From Haloplanus salinarum (GTDB taxonomy: Archaea > Halobacteriota > Halobacteria > Halobacteriales > Haloferacaceae): a stretch of DNA of 64,000 nt. Positions 51,544 to 58,145 of the stretch are shown one piece after another. The stretch is taken from assembly GCF_024498175.1 (NCBI RefSeq), contig NZ_CP101823.1, positions 1,922,001 through 1,986,000 of the forward strand. Reading direction: 5' to 3'. Position numbers and translations under genes: made by a program. The notes under the pieces are model-generated. The model was not told the DNA's origin, searched no databases, and was given only the letters and a program-made list of their open reading frames with translations. The first letter of the stretch is position 1. Each line of letters opens with the position of its first letter.

Positions 51544-51813
51544 ATGCCACGACCCAAGGAGTCGTTCGACGAAACCTTCGCCTGTGAGTTCTACACGCCC
51601 GAGGAGTTGCTCGACCCGGAGCGGATGTACACGATCGGGGAGATCGCCCGCCTGTTGCAGGGGCTGGAGCCCGACGCCGAGGTCGACGAGGGGACCGAGG
51701 CCGTCATCGTCGACTGGGCGGTGCCGTGGGTGATGATCAACGCCGAGGACCTGGTGATCGCCGAACCGCCGACGGAGGAGGATCCGGGCTACTACGGCCT
51801 GCGGGAGGACTAG
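51544..51813 (+). CDS. Small acidic protein, DUF5827-like
   Basis: An 89-residue acidic protein starting MPRPKESFDETFACEFYTP. The middle, MYTIGEIARLLQGLEPD, resembles a short helical DNA- or protein-binding unit, and DWAVPWVMINAEDLVIAE is typical of a small haloarchaeal family (DUF5827 as I recall). The TAG lies in the palindrome CTAG shared with the convergent gene. No function is known. Confidence 0.7.
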   Translation: MPRPKESFDETFACEFYTPEELLDPERMYTIGEIARLLQGLEPDAEVDEGTEAVIVDWAVPWVMINAEDLVIAEPPTEEDPGYYGLRED

Positions 51814-52388
51814 CCCATCCGCGCCGCCTCGCCCGCCCGTTCGACGGTCGCGTAGGCGTCGGTCGTGACGCTCGGCCCGTGGCCGGTATGGAGGGCCGCG
51901 AGGTCGGGATCGACCGTCTCCCGGAGCCGGTCGATGCTCCGGATCAGCGTCTCGCGGTCCCCTTCCTCCAGATCCGTCCGTCCGAAGGCGCCGTTCGCGA
52001 ACACCAGATCGCCCGCGAAACAGACCCGTGTCGACGGCGCGTACAGGCAGACGTGATCGTTCTTGTGGCCCGGCGTGTGGACGACCGAGAAGTCGTCGTC
52101 GCCGAGGCGGACCGTCCCGCCGAGTTCCCGGTCGACCGACGGCTGACCCGGATCGTACCCCCACGTCTCGACGCCGAAGGCCTCGCGGACGGCGTCGACG
52201 TTACCGACGTGGTCCGGGTGGGTGTGGGTGAGGACGACGGCGTCGAGGCCGTCGCTCCGGGCGTCGACGCGGCTCACCACTTCGAAGTTCGCGCCGGTGT
52301 CGACGAGTACCGTCCGGTCGCCGGTCACGAGGAAGGCATTGCTGGTGAACGCCTGCACGTCGGCCGCGAGGTTCTCGATATCGGTCAT
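51810..52388 (-). CDS. MBL-fold metal hydrolase
   Basis: A 192-residue metallo-beta-lactamase fold. VVLTHTHPDHVGNVDAV is the HxHxDH metal motif, HTPGHKNDHVCLY and CFAGDLVF are the later ligands. The small size fits a glyoxalase II-like or generic thioester/lactone hydrolase. The substrate is unknown. Confidence 0.86.
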   Translation of the reverse strand: MTDIENLAADVQAFTSNAFLVTGDRTVLVDTGANFEVVSRVDARSDGLDAVVLTHTHPDHVGNVDAVREAFGVETWGYDPGQPSVDRELGGTVRLGDDDFSVVHTPGHKNDHVCLYAPSTRVCFAGDLVFANGAFGRTDLEEGDRETLIRSIDRLRETVDPDLAALHTGHGPSVTTDAYATVERAGEAARMG

Positions 52389-52540
52389 GTGGTTGCCCTA
52401 CCGGTCCTCGCGGCTTGAACGGTTCGTCCCGGCCTCGCTCCGCTATCCCTCCGCGTAGCGAGGGGACCGCGTCCCTCGGGCCCACCGTCGAACCGGCGGA
52501 TTGCCGTCCCCGGGCCTCCGCGGCGTCCGCGGCCGTGGGA

Positions 52541-53017
52541 CTAGTTCCGCACCCACTCTTCGAGCGTGAACGCCTCGTACTCCGTGCGGTCGGCGAGGTT
52601 CCAGTCGTCGGGGTTCCAGTCGGGGAAGGACGTATCGCCCTCGTACTCGTCGGGGATCCGACTGAGCACCATCCGGTCGGCGTGGGGCTGGAACAGGTCG
52701 TAGATCGCCGCGCCGCCGATGACGTAGGCCCGGTCGCTCCCGAGCGATTCGACGGTCGCCACCGCGTCGTCGACGCCGGTGGCGTGGTGGGCCGACGCGA
52801 CGTCGTACTCGGTCGTCGACCGACTCAACACGACTTGGGCGGTCCCGGGGAGGTCGTCGCGCATCGAATCGAAGGTTCGCCGACCGAGGATCACGGGCGA
52901 ATCCGCGATCCGTTCCCGATACTGGCGCTTGTCGGCCGGGATCGACGGCCACGGCAGGTCGCCGTCCCGACCGATCACGCCGTTCGCCGCCACCGCGGCG
53001 ACGGTTATCAGTTGCAT
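52541..53017 (-). CDS. folA: Dihydrofolate reductase
   Basis: The ATG at 53015-53017 gives 158 residues starting [20 protein letters not shown], with [26 protein letters not shown], and [12 protein letters not shown] as the classic DHFR strands. The acidic residue of the active site is in FPDWN-type context. It reduces dihydrofolate with NADPH. It is divergent to thyX with 172 bases between them. Nothing else is seen in the 150 bases after its stop (52389-52540) apart from GC-rich inverted repeats. Confidence 0.93.
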   Translation of the reverse strand: MQLITVAAVAANGVIGRDGDLPWPSIPADKRQYRERIADSPVILGRRTFDSMRDDLPGTAQVVLSRSTTEYDVASAHHATGVDDAVATVESLGSDRAYVIGGAAIYDLFQPHADRMVLSRIPDEYEGDTSFPDWNPDDWNLADRTEYEAFTLEEWVRN

Positions 53018-53158
53018 GCCGTCTCTCACCTCACCGCCGTCCGCGGCCGTCCGTCGGCGGACGCCGCGACGCGCATCCGTTCCATCGGGGATTATCGTCG
53101 CGGCGTGGACAAAAACGTCCCCCTCGGGTCGTCGGTCCCACGATGGGGCACTCCCGAT

Positions 53159-53168
53159 GGTTAAAGTA
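53159..53168 (+). promoter_or_regulatory. TATA box for thyX
   Basis: GGTTAAAGTA is centred 28 bases before the ATG at 53191. Confidence 0.5.
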
Positions 53169-53190
53169 GCCCGGCGCCCCCCTCGAAGTT

Positions 53191-53934
53191 ATGGACGTCA
53201 AACTGCTCGAAGCGACGCCCGATCCGGAGCGGGTGATCTGCTCGGCGGCGCGAAACGACTACCTCTCGGAGTTCGTCGGCGACGTCCCCTTCCAGGAGGC
53301 GATGGAGGGGATCGACGGCGACACGATCGAGGAGAAACGGGAGACGCTGATCGGCCACCTGCTGGATCACGGCCACTTCGGCCCGTTCGAGCATCCGCAG
53401 GCGACCTTCGCCATCAAGGGCGTCAGCCGGTCGTGTATGGCCCAGATCACGCGCCACCGACACGCCAGTTTCGACATCCAGAGCATGCGATACGTCTCCT
53501 TCGACGACGTCGACCCCGCGGACGTCGAGGAGGGAGCGATGGTGGTGACGCCGCCGTCGGCGGTCGATCCCGACTGGATCGGCCGCAACCAGTCGAGCGG
53601 CTCCGTCGACGAGGAGACGGTCGCCGAACGCAAGCGCGTCTTCCGCGAGACGGTCCGTGACTCCGTCGAGTCCTACCAGCGACTGCTCGACCTGGGGATG
53701 CCGCCGGAGGACGCCCGCTTCGTCCTCCCCATCGGCACCGAGGTCAACATCGTCATGTCGGTCAACGCCCGGATGCTGATGCACATCGCGGACATGCGCG
53801 CCGCCGCCGACAGCCAGTGGGAGATCCGGGAGATGACCGAATCCATCCTCGACCTGGCCGCCGACTGGTGTCCGACCACCTTCGAACACTACGAGAAACA
53901 CCTGAAGGGTCGGAAGAACCGCCTCGCGCCCTGA
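53191..53934 (+). CDS. thyX: Flavin-dependent thymidylate synthase
   Basis: A 247-residue enzyme. The ThyX motif RHRx7S is at R88-H89-R90 and S98 in ITRHRHASFDIQSMRY. HFGPFEHPQATFAIKG and LPIGTEVNIVMSVNARML are further conserved parts. It methylates dUMP with methylene-tetrahydrofolate and FADH2 in the cytosol. The family regenerates tetrahydrofolate and does not need DHFR stoichiometrically, so the adjacent folA is notable. Confidence 0.96.
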   Translation: MDVKLLEATPDPERVICSAARNDYLSEFVGDVPFQEAMEGIDGDTIEEKRETLIGHLLDHGHFGPFEHPQATFAIKGVSRSCMAQITRHRHASFDIQSMRYVSFDDVDPADVEEGAMVVTPPSAVDPDWIGRNQSSGSVDEETVAERKRVFRETVRDSVESYQRLLDLGMPPEDARFVLPIGTEVNIVMSVNARMLMHIADMRAAADSQWEIREMTESILDLAADWCPTTFEHYEKHLKGRKNRLAP

Positions 53935-53969
53935 TCCGCGATCCGAGGCGCCGACACGTCGTCGCCACG

Positions 53970-53978
53970 ACTTATTTC
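53970..53978 (+). promoter_or_regulatory. TATA box for the TRAM gene
   Basis: ACTTATTTC is centred 28-29 bases before the ATG at 54003. Confidence 0.45.
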
Positions 53979-54002
53979 CGTCTCCGTGTGCTACTGTTTG
54001 CC

Positions 54003-54212
54003 ATGGTTGATCGACCGGTCACGGCCGGCGAGACGTACGTCGTCGCCATCGAGGAGTTGGGCGACGAGGGCGACGGGGTCGGCTACGTCGACGAGTTCGC
54101 CGTCCTCGTCGACGGCGCGTCGCTCGGCGAGACGGTGCAGGTCGAGATCACCGACGTGGGGTCGAACTTCGCCCAGGCCGACGTCCTCGGCGACGAGTTC
54201 GGCTTCGACTGA
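54003..54212 (+). CDS. TRAM-domain RNA-binding protein
   Basis: The ATG at 54003 gives 69 residues. GETYVVAIEELGDEGDGVGY and VQVEITDVGSNFAQADVL form a five-stranded TRAM barrel with no other domain. Archaeal single-TRAM proteins bind RNA and act as chaperones in cold adaptation. An A of its TGA is the first base of an 82-bp palindrome. Confidence 0.88.
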   Translation: MVDRPVTAGETYVVAIEELGDEGDGVGYVDEFAVLVDGASLGETVQVEITDVGSNFAQADVLGDEFGFD

Positions 54213-54293
54213 TACGGATTATTGTAACTGTTTACCGGGGGTTCGCCAGGATAGTCCGGCGAACCACCGGTACTGACGTACAATAACCAGTAT
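54212..54293. repeat. 82-bp palindromic repeat, copy 1
   Basis: Two arms of 36 bases face each other around a 10-base loop (AGGATAGTCC). Inner arms are GGTTCGCC and GGCGAACC; outer ends are ATAC and GTAT. The first base is the A of the TRAM gene stop TGA. The other copies at 55820-55901 and 57694-57775 have the same length and arm plan. It could form a long hairpin in RNA and act as a terminator or be a mobile remnant. Confidence 0.8.
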
Positions 54294-54371
54294 GAGGGGA
54301 GTCGCCGGGACGGGTCGATGGGCGTCCCGACGATCCGAACGTCTTTCCGAACCGCCACCCCACGGCCGAGC

Positions 54372-55112
54372 ATGTACCTCACCTTCCTCGGCACCGGGAG
54401 CGCGATGGCGCTCCCCGACCGGGCACAGACCGGTCTGTTGCTCGACGACGGTGACCGGCGCCTGCTGGTCGACTGCGGTGCGGGCGTCCTCCACCGCCTC
54501 GCGGGGACCGACGCGGGTTACGAGGGCGTCTCGACGGTGCTTCTGACTCACCACCACCTGGATCACGTCTCCGACCTCCTAGCGCTTCTGAAGGCGCGGT
54601 GGCTGGCCGGCGAGGACTGGCTCGAAGTCGTCGGCCCCCGGGGGACGAAGGCCCTGGTCGACGACCTGCTCTCGGCTTTCGACTACCTCGACGGCCGGGT
54701 CGACCTCCGGGTGCGCGAGGTTGGCGCCCACGAGTTCTCGGTCGCCGGCTTCGACGTCAGCGCCCGCGAGACGCGGCACTCGGTCGACGGCCTCGCGTAC
54801 CGGTTCGCGGGCGCTGCGGGCGACCTCACGATCAGTAGCGACACGGAGGCCTTCGAGGGGATGGCCGCCTTCGCCGACGGCTCCGCGGTCCTCGTCCACG
54901 ACTGCTCGTTTCCCGACGACGTCGACGTCTCGAATCATCCCTCACCGTCGACGCTCGGCGACGCCCTGGCGGGCCACGACTACGGACGGGTCTACCTGAC
55001 CCACCTCTACCCCCACACCGAGGGCCGTCACGACGAGATGCTGGACGCGGTCGAACGGCGGTACGACGGCGACGTGCGCTTCGCCCGCGACGGGCTCCGC
55101 GTGGAGTGTTAG
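54372..55112 (+). CDS. MBL-fold hydrolase, RNase Z-like
   Basis: The ATG at 54372 gives 246 residues starting MYLTFLGTGSAMALPDRAQT. LLTHHHLDHVSDLLAL is the HxHxDH metal site, and the final ligand is in YLTHLYPHTEG. The opening is like RNase Z and related hydrolases, but the tRNA-binding arm is absent, so it may be a small-molecule phosphodiesterase or arylsulfatase-like enzyme. It lies downstream of copy 1 of the palindrome. Confidence 0.82.
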   Translation: MYLTFLGTGSAMALPDRAQTGLLLDDGDRRLLVDCGAGVLHRLAGTDAGYEGVSTVLLTHHHLDHVSDLLALLKARWLAGEDWLEVVGPRGTKALVDDLLSAFDYLDGRVDLRVREVGAHEFSVAGFDVSARETRHSVDGLAYRFAGAAGDLTISSDTEAFEGMAAFADGSAVLVHDCSFPDDVDVSNHPSPSTLGDALAGHDYGRVYLTHLYPHTEGRHDEMLDAVERRYDGDVRFARDGLRVEC

Positions 55113-55382
55113 ATCACGTCCTCCGGGTCGTGTTCGGCGGCCATTCGCCGGGCTTCGGCCGCGTACTGCTCGCGCCGGTCGTCCGCGACGTCCCCCAGGT
55201 CGGTCGGGGACGCCTCGACCGCCGCGGTCGTATCGCGGACATCGGAGAAGGAGGTGAGCGCGCGCTCTCCCGAAGTACCGCTCGCCATCGGTCGTCGCGT
55301 ACGTGAGGATGATGACGTTCTGCTCGTCGTCCGAGTACGTCCGCTCCACGAGCCAGACCCGGACGGTGTCGTCGGTGGCCAT
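55109..55382 (-). pseudogene. Frameshifted small haloarchaeal protein
   Basis: Two overlapping frames together make one protein of about 90 residues. From ATG 55380-55382, MATDDTVRVWLVERTYSDDE through TTDGERYFG runs to about 55275. The sequel ERALTSFSDVRDTTAAVEAS through AEHDPEDVI lies in a neighbouring frame. The join region is a GC-rich GA/GC repeat near 55265-55280. The combined sequence reads like an intact family member, so one or two bases have been gained or lost there, or the base calls are wrong. Function unknown. Confidence 0.6.
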
Positions 55383-55499
55383 GGGCCAGGCGACGGGGCC
55401 CCCGAGTGAAAAGCGACCGGCCGGACCGCGCCGTCGCTACGTCGTGTGAGTCCGGTGAATCGCCTCGGGGTCAAGCCCGGGGTATTCGCCTTGTCCGCC

Positions 55500-55542
55500 G
55501 ATAAAAAACGGCGTCGTGTGAGCCGTCGCTCCGAAGCGACGG
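55500..55542 (-). terminator. Hairpin plus T-run terminator of cspA
   Basis: Read on the minus strand after the cspA stop, a perfect stem CCGTCGC-TTCGGA-GCGACGG (55523-55542) is followed by CCGTTTTTTATC (55500-55511). This is a convincing intrinsic-type terminator. Confidence 0.6.
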
Positions 55543-55555
55543 GTCGAAAGTCGTC

Positions 55556-55750
55556 TTAGTTGCGAACGACGTTGGTCGCGCGCGGACCCTTCGGGGAGTC
55601 CTCAATTTCGAATTCCAGTTCCTGTCCTTCCTCGAGGTCCGGACCGCCAACGTCCTCCATGTGGAAGAAAACGTCGTCGTCAGCATCCTCAGTCTCGATG
55701 AAACCGTAGCCGCCAGTGTTGTTGAAGAAATCAACCTTACCGTTTGCCAT
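55556..55750 (-). CDS. cspA: Cold-shock domain protein
   Basis: The ATG at 55748-55750 gives 64 residues starting MANGKVDFFNNTGGYGFIE. RNP1-like GGYGFIET and RNP2-like VFFHMEDV are in place for single-stranded nucleic acid binding in a five-stranded barrel. Upstream in-frame codons belong to the region of the palindromic repeat and are not coding. It acts as an RNA chaperone in the cytosol. Confidence 0.95.
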   Translation of the reverse strand: MANGKVDFFNNTGGYGFIETEDADDDVFFHMEDVGGPDLEEGQELEFEIEDSPKGPRATNVVRN

Positions 55751-55819
55751 TGCAAATATACGTACAGCCGCTTCGGGGATAACCCTTGCGAGGGTCGTGG
55801 TACCACGACCGCCGACCCC

Positions 55820-55901
55820 ATACGGTTTACTGTAAGCCATCACCGGGGGTTCGCCGGACCGTCTCGGCGAACCACCGGTGAACAGTTACCGTACTCCGTA
55901 T
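55820..55901. repeat. 82-bp palindromic repeat, copy 2
   Basis: Same plan as copy 1: arms of 36 bases, inner GGTTCGCC and GGCGAACC, loop GGACCGTCTC, ends ATACGG and CCGTAT. The last base on the plus strand (55901) is the complement of the A in the TGA stop of the isopentenyl phosphate kinase gene. The loop is identical to copy 3. Confidence 0.8.
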
Positions 55902-56647
55902 CAATCGATCCGGGTTCCCGGCTCGCCGCCCGCGAGGAAGGCCGGCAGGTCGTCGGCGCCGAAGACGTACGCCGGCGCGTCGAGGTCGAGGAGGGTCCGG
56001 ACCTTCCCGGCCATCCCGCCGGTGACGTCGGTGGCGTCGCTCCCGCCGAGGGCGTCGGCCACGTCCGCGAAGGAATCGATCCGGTCGATCACCGCGCCGT
56101 CGGCGTCGTAGACGCCGTCGACGGTCGAACAGAGGCCGACCCGGTCGGCGTCCAGCCCCGTCGCGAACCGGACCACCACCTCGTCGCCCGAGATGATCGT
56201 CGTCCCGCTCCCCGCGTGGGCGATGACGTCGCCGTGCGAGACGGGGACGAACCCCTCGCCGAGCATCGTCCGCACGGTCTGGATGGGGAGTTCGAGCGTC
56301 GCCTCGGCGTCGCGGGCGCCCGCCGAGAGCGGGTGGACCGGCAGGGCCGGGACGTCGCAGTCGTGCAGTCGCGCGAGGACGAACCGGTTGAGCGTCGTCA
56401 TCGACCCGTGGATCTCGAGGGCCGCGCCCGCGTCGGTCGTCCCTTCGGTCACGCTCACGCCGTGTTTCTCGGCGTAGTGGTGGCCGAAGCTCCCGGCGCC
56501 GTGGACCAAAGCGAGGTCCGCGGGGGCGCCGCCACCGACGGCGTCGGCGACGGCGTCGGTCGCCGCCGAGAGCGCGTCGTCGTCGAGCGTCTCCCGGCGC
56601 TCCTTGTCGGTGACGAGGCTTCCCCCGAGTTTGAGGACGGTCGTCAT
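55901..56647 (-). CDS. Isopentenyl phosphate kinase
   Basis: A 248-residue amino acid kinase-fold enzyme. MTTVLKLGGSLVTDKERR is the ATP-binding start, LVHGAGSFGHHYAEKHG has the family His (GSFGH) that marks IPK, and GTTIISGDEVVVRFA and DVTGGMAGKV close the site. It phosphorylates isopentenyl phosphate to IPP in the archaeal mevalonate pathway. It overlaps the mevalonate kinase gene by four bases, so both steps are encoded together. Confidence 0.93.
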   Translation of the reverse strand: MTTVLKLGGSLVTDKERRETLDDDALSAATDAVADAVGGGAPADLALVHGAGSFGHHYAEKHGVSVTEGTTDAGAALEIHGSMTTLNRFVLARLHDCDVPALPVHPLSAGARDAEATLELPIQTVRTMLGEGFVPVSHGDVIAHAGSGTTIISGDEVVVRFATGLDADRVGLCSTVDGVYDADGAVIDRIDSFADVADALGGSDATDVTGGMAGKVRTLLDLDAPAYVFGADDLPAFLAGGEPGTRID

Positions 56648-57648
56648 TCCAGCCTCCGGACGCCGTCGGTCGCGAGTTCGGCACGGAAGGCCTCCTCACA
56701 GCCCGGCGTGAACTGGAGCGCGGTCAGCGTCTCGGGCGTCGGATCGAGGGCGACGATGCAGCCGCCGCCGCCGGCCCCGGTCAGTTTCGCGCCGTGGGCA
56801 CCGGCCTCGCGGGCCGCCCACACCATGCTGTCGAGCGACCGCGAGGAGACGCCCAGGGATTCGAGCAGACCGTGGTTGAAGTTCATGAGCCGACCGAGTT
56901 CCGTCAGCCGGTCGTCGGCCGACCCGTTCTCGGGGTCGAGGAGCCGTTCGCCCGTCCGGACCAGATCGCCGATGGTCGAAACGGTGTCGGCCGCGAAATC
57001 GTACTCCTCCTTGAGCGCGCGGACGCCGGCGACGAGTTCGCCGGTGTCGCCCGCGCCGCCGTCGAACCCGACGACGAAGGGGAGGTTCGGCGTCTCGATG
57101 GCCCGGCAGTCGTCGCCCTCGACCCGCACGGCGCCCCCGACGGCCGAACAGAAGGTGTCGGCCCGGGAGGCCTGGCCGTCCTGGACGGCCGCCTCGGCGC
57201 GGTACGCGCGGTCCGCGAGTTCCCGCGCCGGGAGCTCGTGGCCGAGTTCGCGGGTCGCGGCGTCGATGCCGGCCACGGTCACCGCGGCCGAGGAGCCAAG
57301 CCCCGCCCCGAGCGGGATGGAACTCTCGACGGTGATGTCGAAGCCGGCGTCGGGCCGGCCGACGGCCTCGCGGGCCTGTTCGACCGCCGCGTCGACGTAG
57401 CCCATCGCCGCCTCGACCAGCGACGCCGGCACGTCCACGTCCGGCCGGCCGTCGGTCGTCCCCGCGTACTCGACGGTGAAGCCGTCGAGGCTGAGGTCGG
57501 ACGCCTCCACGCGCACGTGGTCGTCGTCGCGGGCCTCGACGGTCACCGTCGCTCGCCGCTCGATGGCACACGGGACGGCGGGTTCGCCGTAGACGACGGC
57601 GTGTTCGCCGAAGAGGTACACTTTGCCCGGCGCACTCGATACCGTCAT
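56644..57648 (-). CDS. mvk: Mevalonate kinase
   Basis: A 334-residue GHMP kinase: SSAPGKVYLFGEHAVVYGEP opens the protein, PLGAGLGSSAAVTVAGI (near 112) is the GHMP ATP loop, and LTGAGGGGCIVALD is motif 3. It phosphorylates mevalonate in isoprenoid synthesis for archaeal lipids. It is followed by the IPK gene in ATGA overlap. Start ATG at 57646-57648. Confidence 0.95.
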   Translation of the reverse strand: MTVSSAPGKVYLFGEHAVVYGEPAVPCAIERRATVTVEARDDDHVRVEASDLSLDGFTVEYAGTTDGRPDVDVPASLVEAAMGYVDAAVEQAREAVGRPDAGFDITVESSIPLGAGLGSSAAVTVAGIDAATRELGHELPARELADRAYRAEAAVQDGQASRADTFCSAVGGAVRVEGDDCRAIETPNLPFVVGFDGGAGDTGELVAGVRALKEEYDFAADTVSTIGDLVRTGERLLDPENGSADDRLTELGRLMNFNHGLLESLGVSSRSLDSMVWAAREAGAHGAKLTGAGGGGCIVALDPTPETLTALQFTPGCEEAFRAELATDGVRRLE

Positions 57649-57693
57649 ACGAACCCCTACGGACCGGGCGTCGCTTAAGGAGTCCGGATGGGC

Positions 57694-57775
57694 AGACGGA
57701 TTACCGTGACCGGTTACCGGTGGTTCGCCGGACCGTCTCGGCGAACCACCAGTACTGACGTACCGTAGACGGTAT
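57694..57775. repeat. 82-bp palindromic repeat, copy 3
   Basis: Same plan and loop GGACCGTCTC as copy 2. The right end (57775) is the complement of the A in the TGA of the gene at 57775-58059. Outer arms have drifted (AGACGG at the left, CGGTAT at the right), while the inner 11 bases are conserved. Confidence 0.78.
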
Positions 57776-58059
57776 CACTCCTCGTCCAGGTCGGCGAGGT
57801 CCTCGAGTTCGTCGAGGTCGTCGCCGCCGCCGCGGAGCTTCTTCGCGACGACCGCGAGGAGCACGAGGCCGCCGAGGACCAGGAGGAGTGTGCCGAGTTT
57901 GCGCCCGGGACAGCCACAGCCCTCGGCCGCGTCGCCCTCGTCCTCGTCGTCGACGGTCGCGTCGTCGTCGTCCGACGACCCGCCGAGCGTCGCGGGACCG
58001 ATCTGCACCGTACCGTCGCCGAGGTTGAGTTCCAGGAGGGTGAGCTTCTTGTCTACCAT
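57775..58059 (-). CDS. Single-helix acidic membrane protein, unknown
   Basis: The ATG at 58057-58059 gives 94 residues starting MVDKKLTLLELNLGDGTVQIG; a TATA box (CAATATAAGT, 58082-58091) is 28 bases away, which favours it over an ATG three codons upstream. After an acidic region, GCGCPGRK and a helix LGTLLLVLGGLVLLAVVA follow, and the tail is a run of Asp/Glu. Role unknown. Confidence 0.72.
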   Translation of the reverse strand: MVDKKLTLLELNLGDGTVQIGPATLGGSSDDDDATVDDEDEGDAAEGCGCPGRKLGTLLLVLGGLVLLAVVAKKLRGGGDDLDELEDLADLDEE

Positions 58060-58081
58060 ACCGACCATAGCGCCAGCCGCG

Positions 58082-58091
58082 ACTTATATTG
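58082..58091 (-). promoter_or_regulatory. TATA box for the 58059 gene
   Basis: Minus-strand CAATATAAGT fits a start at 58059. It lies in the short gap before the divergent lhr gene. Confidence 0.5.
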
Positions 58092-58145
58092 TCGGTTGCG
58101 TGTCCGGACGCAACCGACTTGGTCGTCCGCACCAAGGGAAGACCG

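Noticed and set aside
52389-52540. A small gene or RNA in the gap after folA
   Set aside because: Only GC-rich imperfect inverted repeats are seen (for example CCTCGCT with AGCGAGG), with no start codon, TATA box or coding pattern.
55751-55843. N-terminal extension of the cold-shock protein
   Set aside because: Cold-shock proteins start directly at the first strand (MANGKV), and the extension enters the palindromic repeat region.
54212-57775. Palindromes as CRISPR or origin repeats
   Set aside because: Spacing is irregular with whole genes between, and each is a single dyad, unlike CRISPR; no Orc1/Cdc6 gene or origin-type ORB repeats are nearby.
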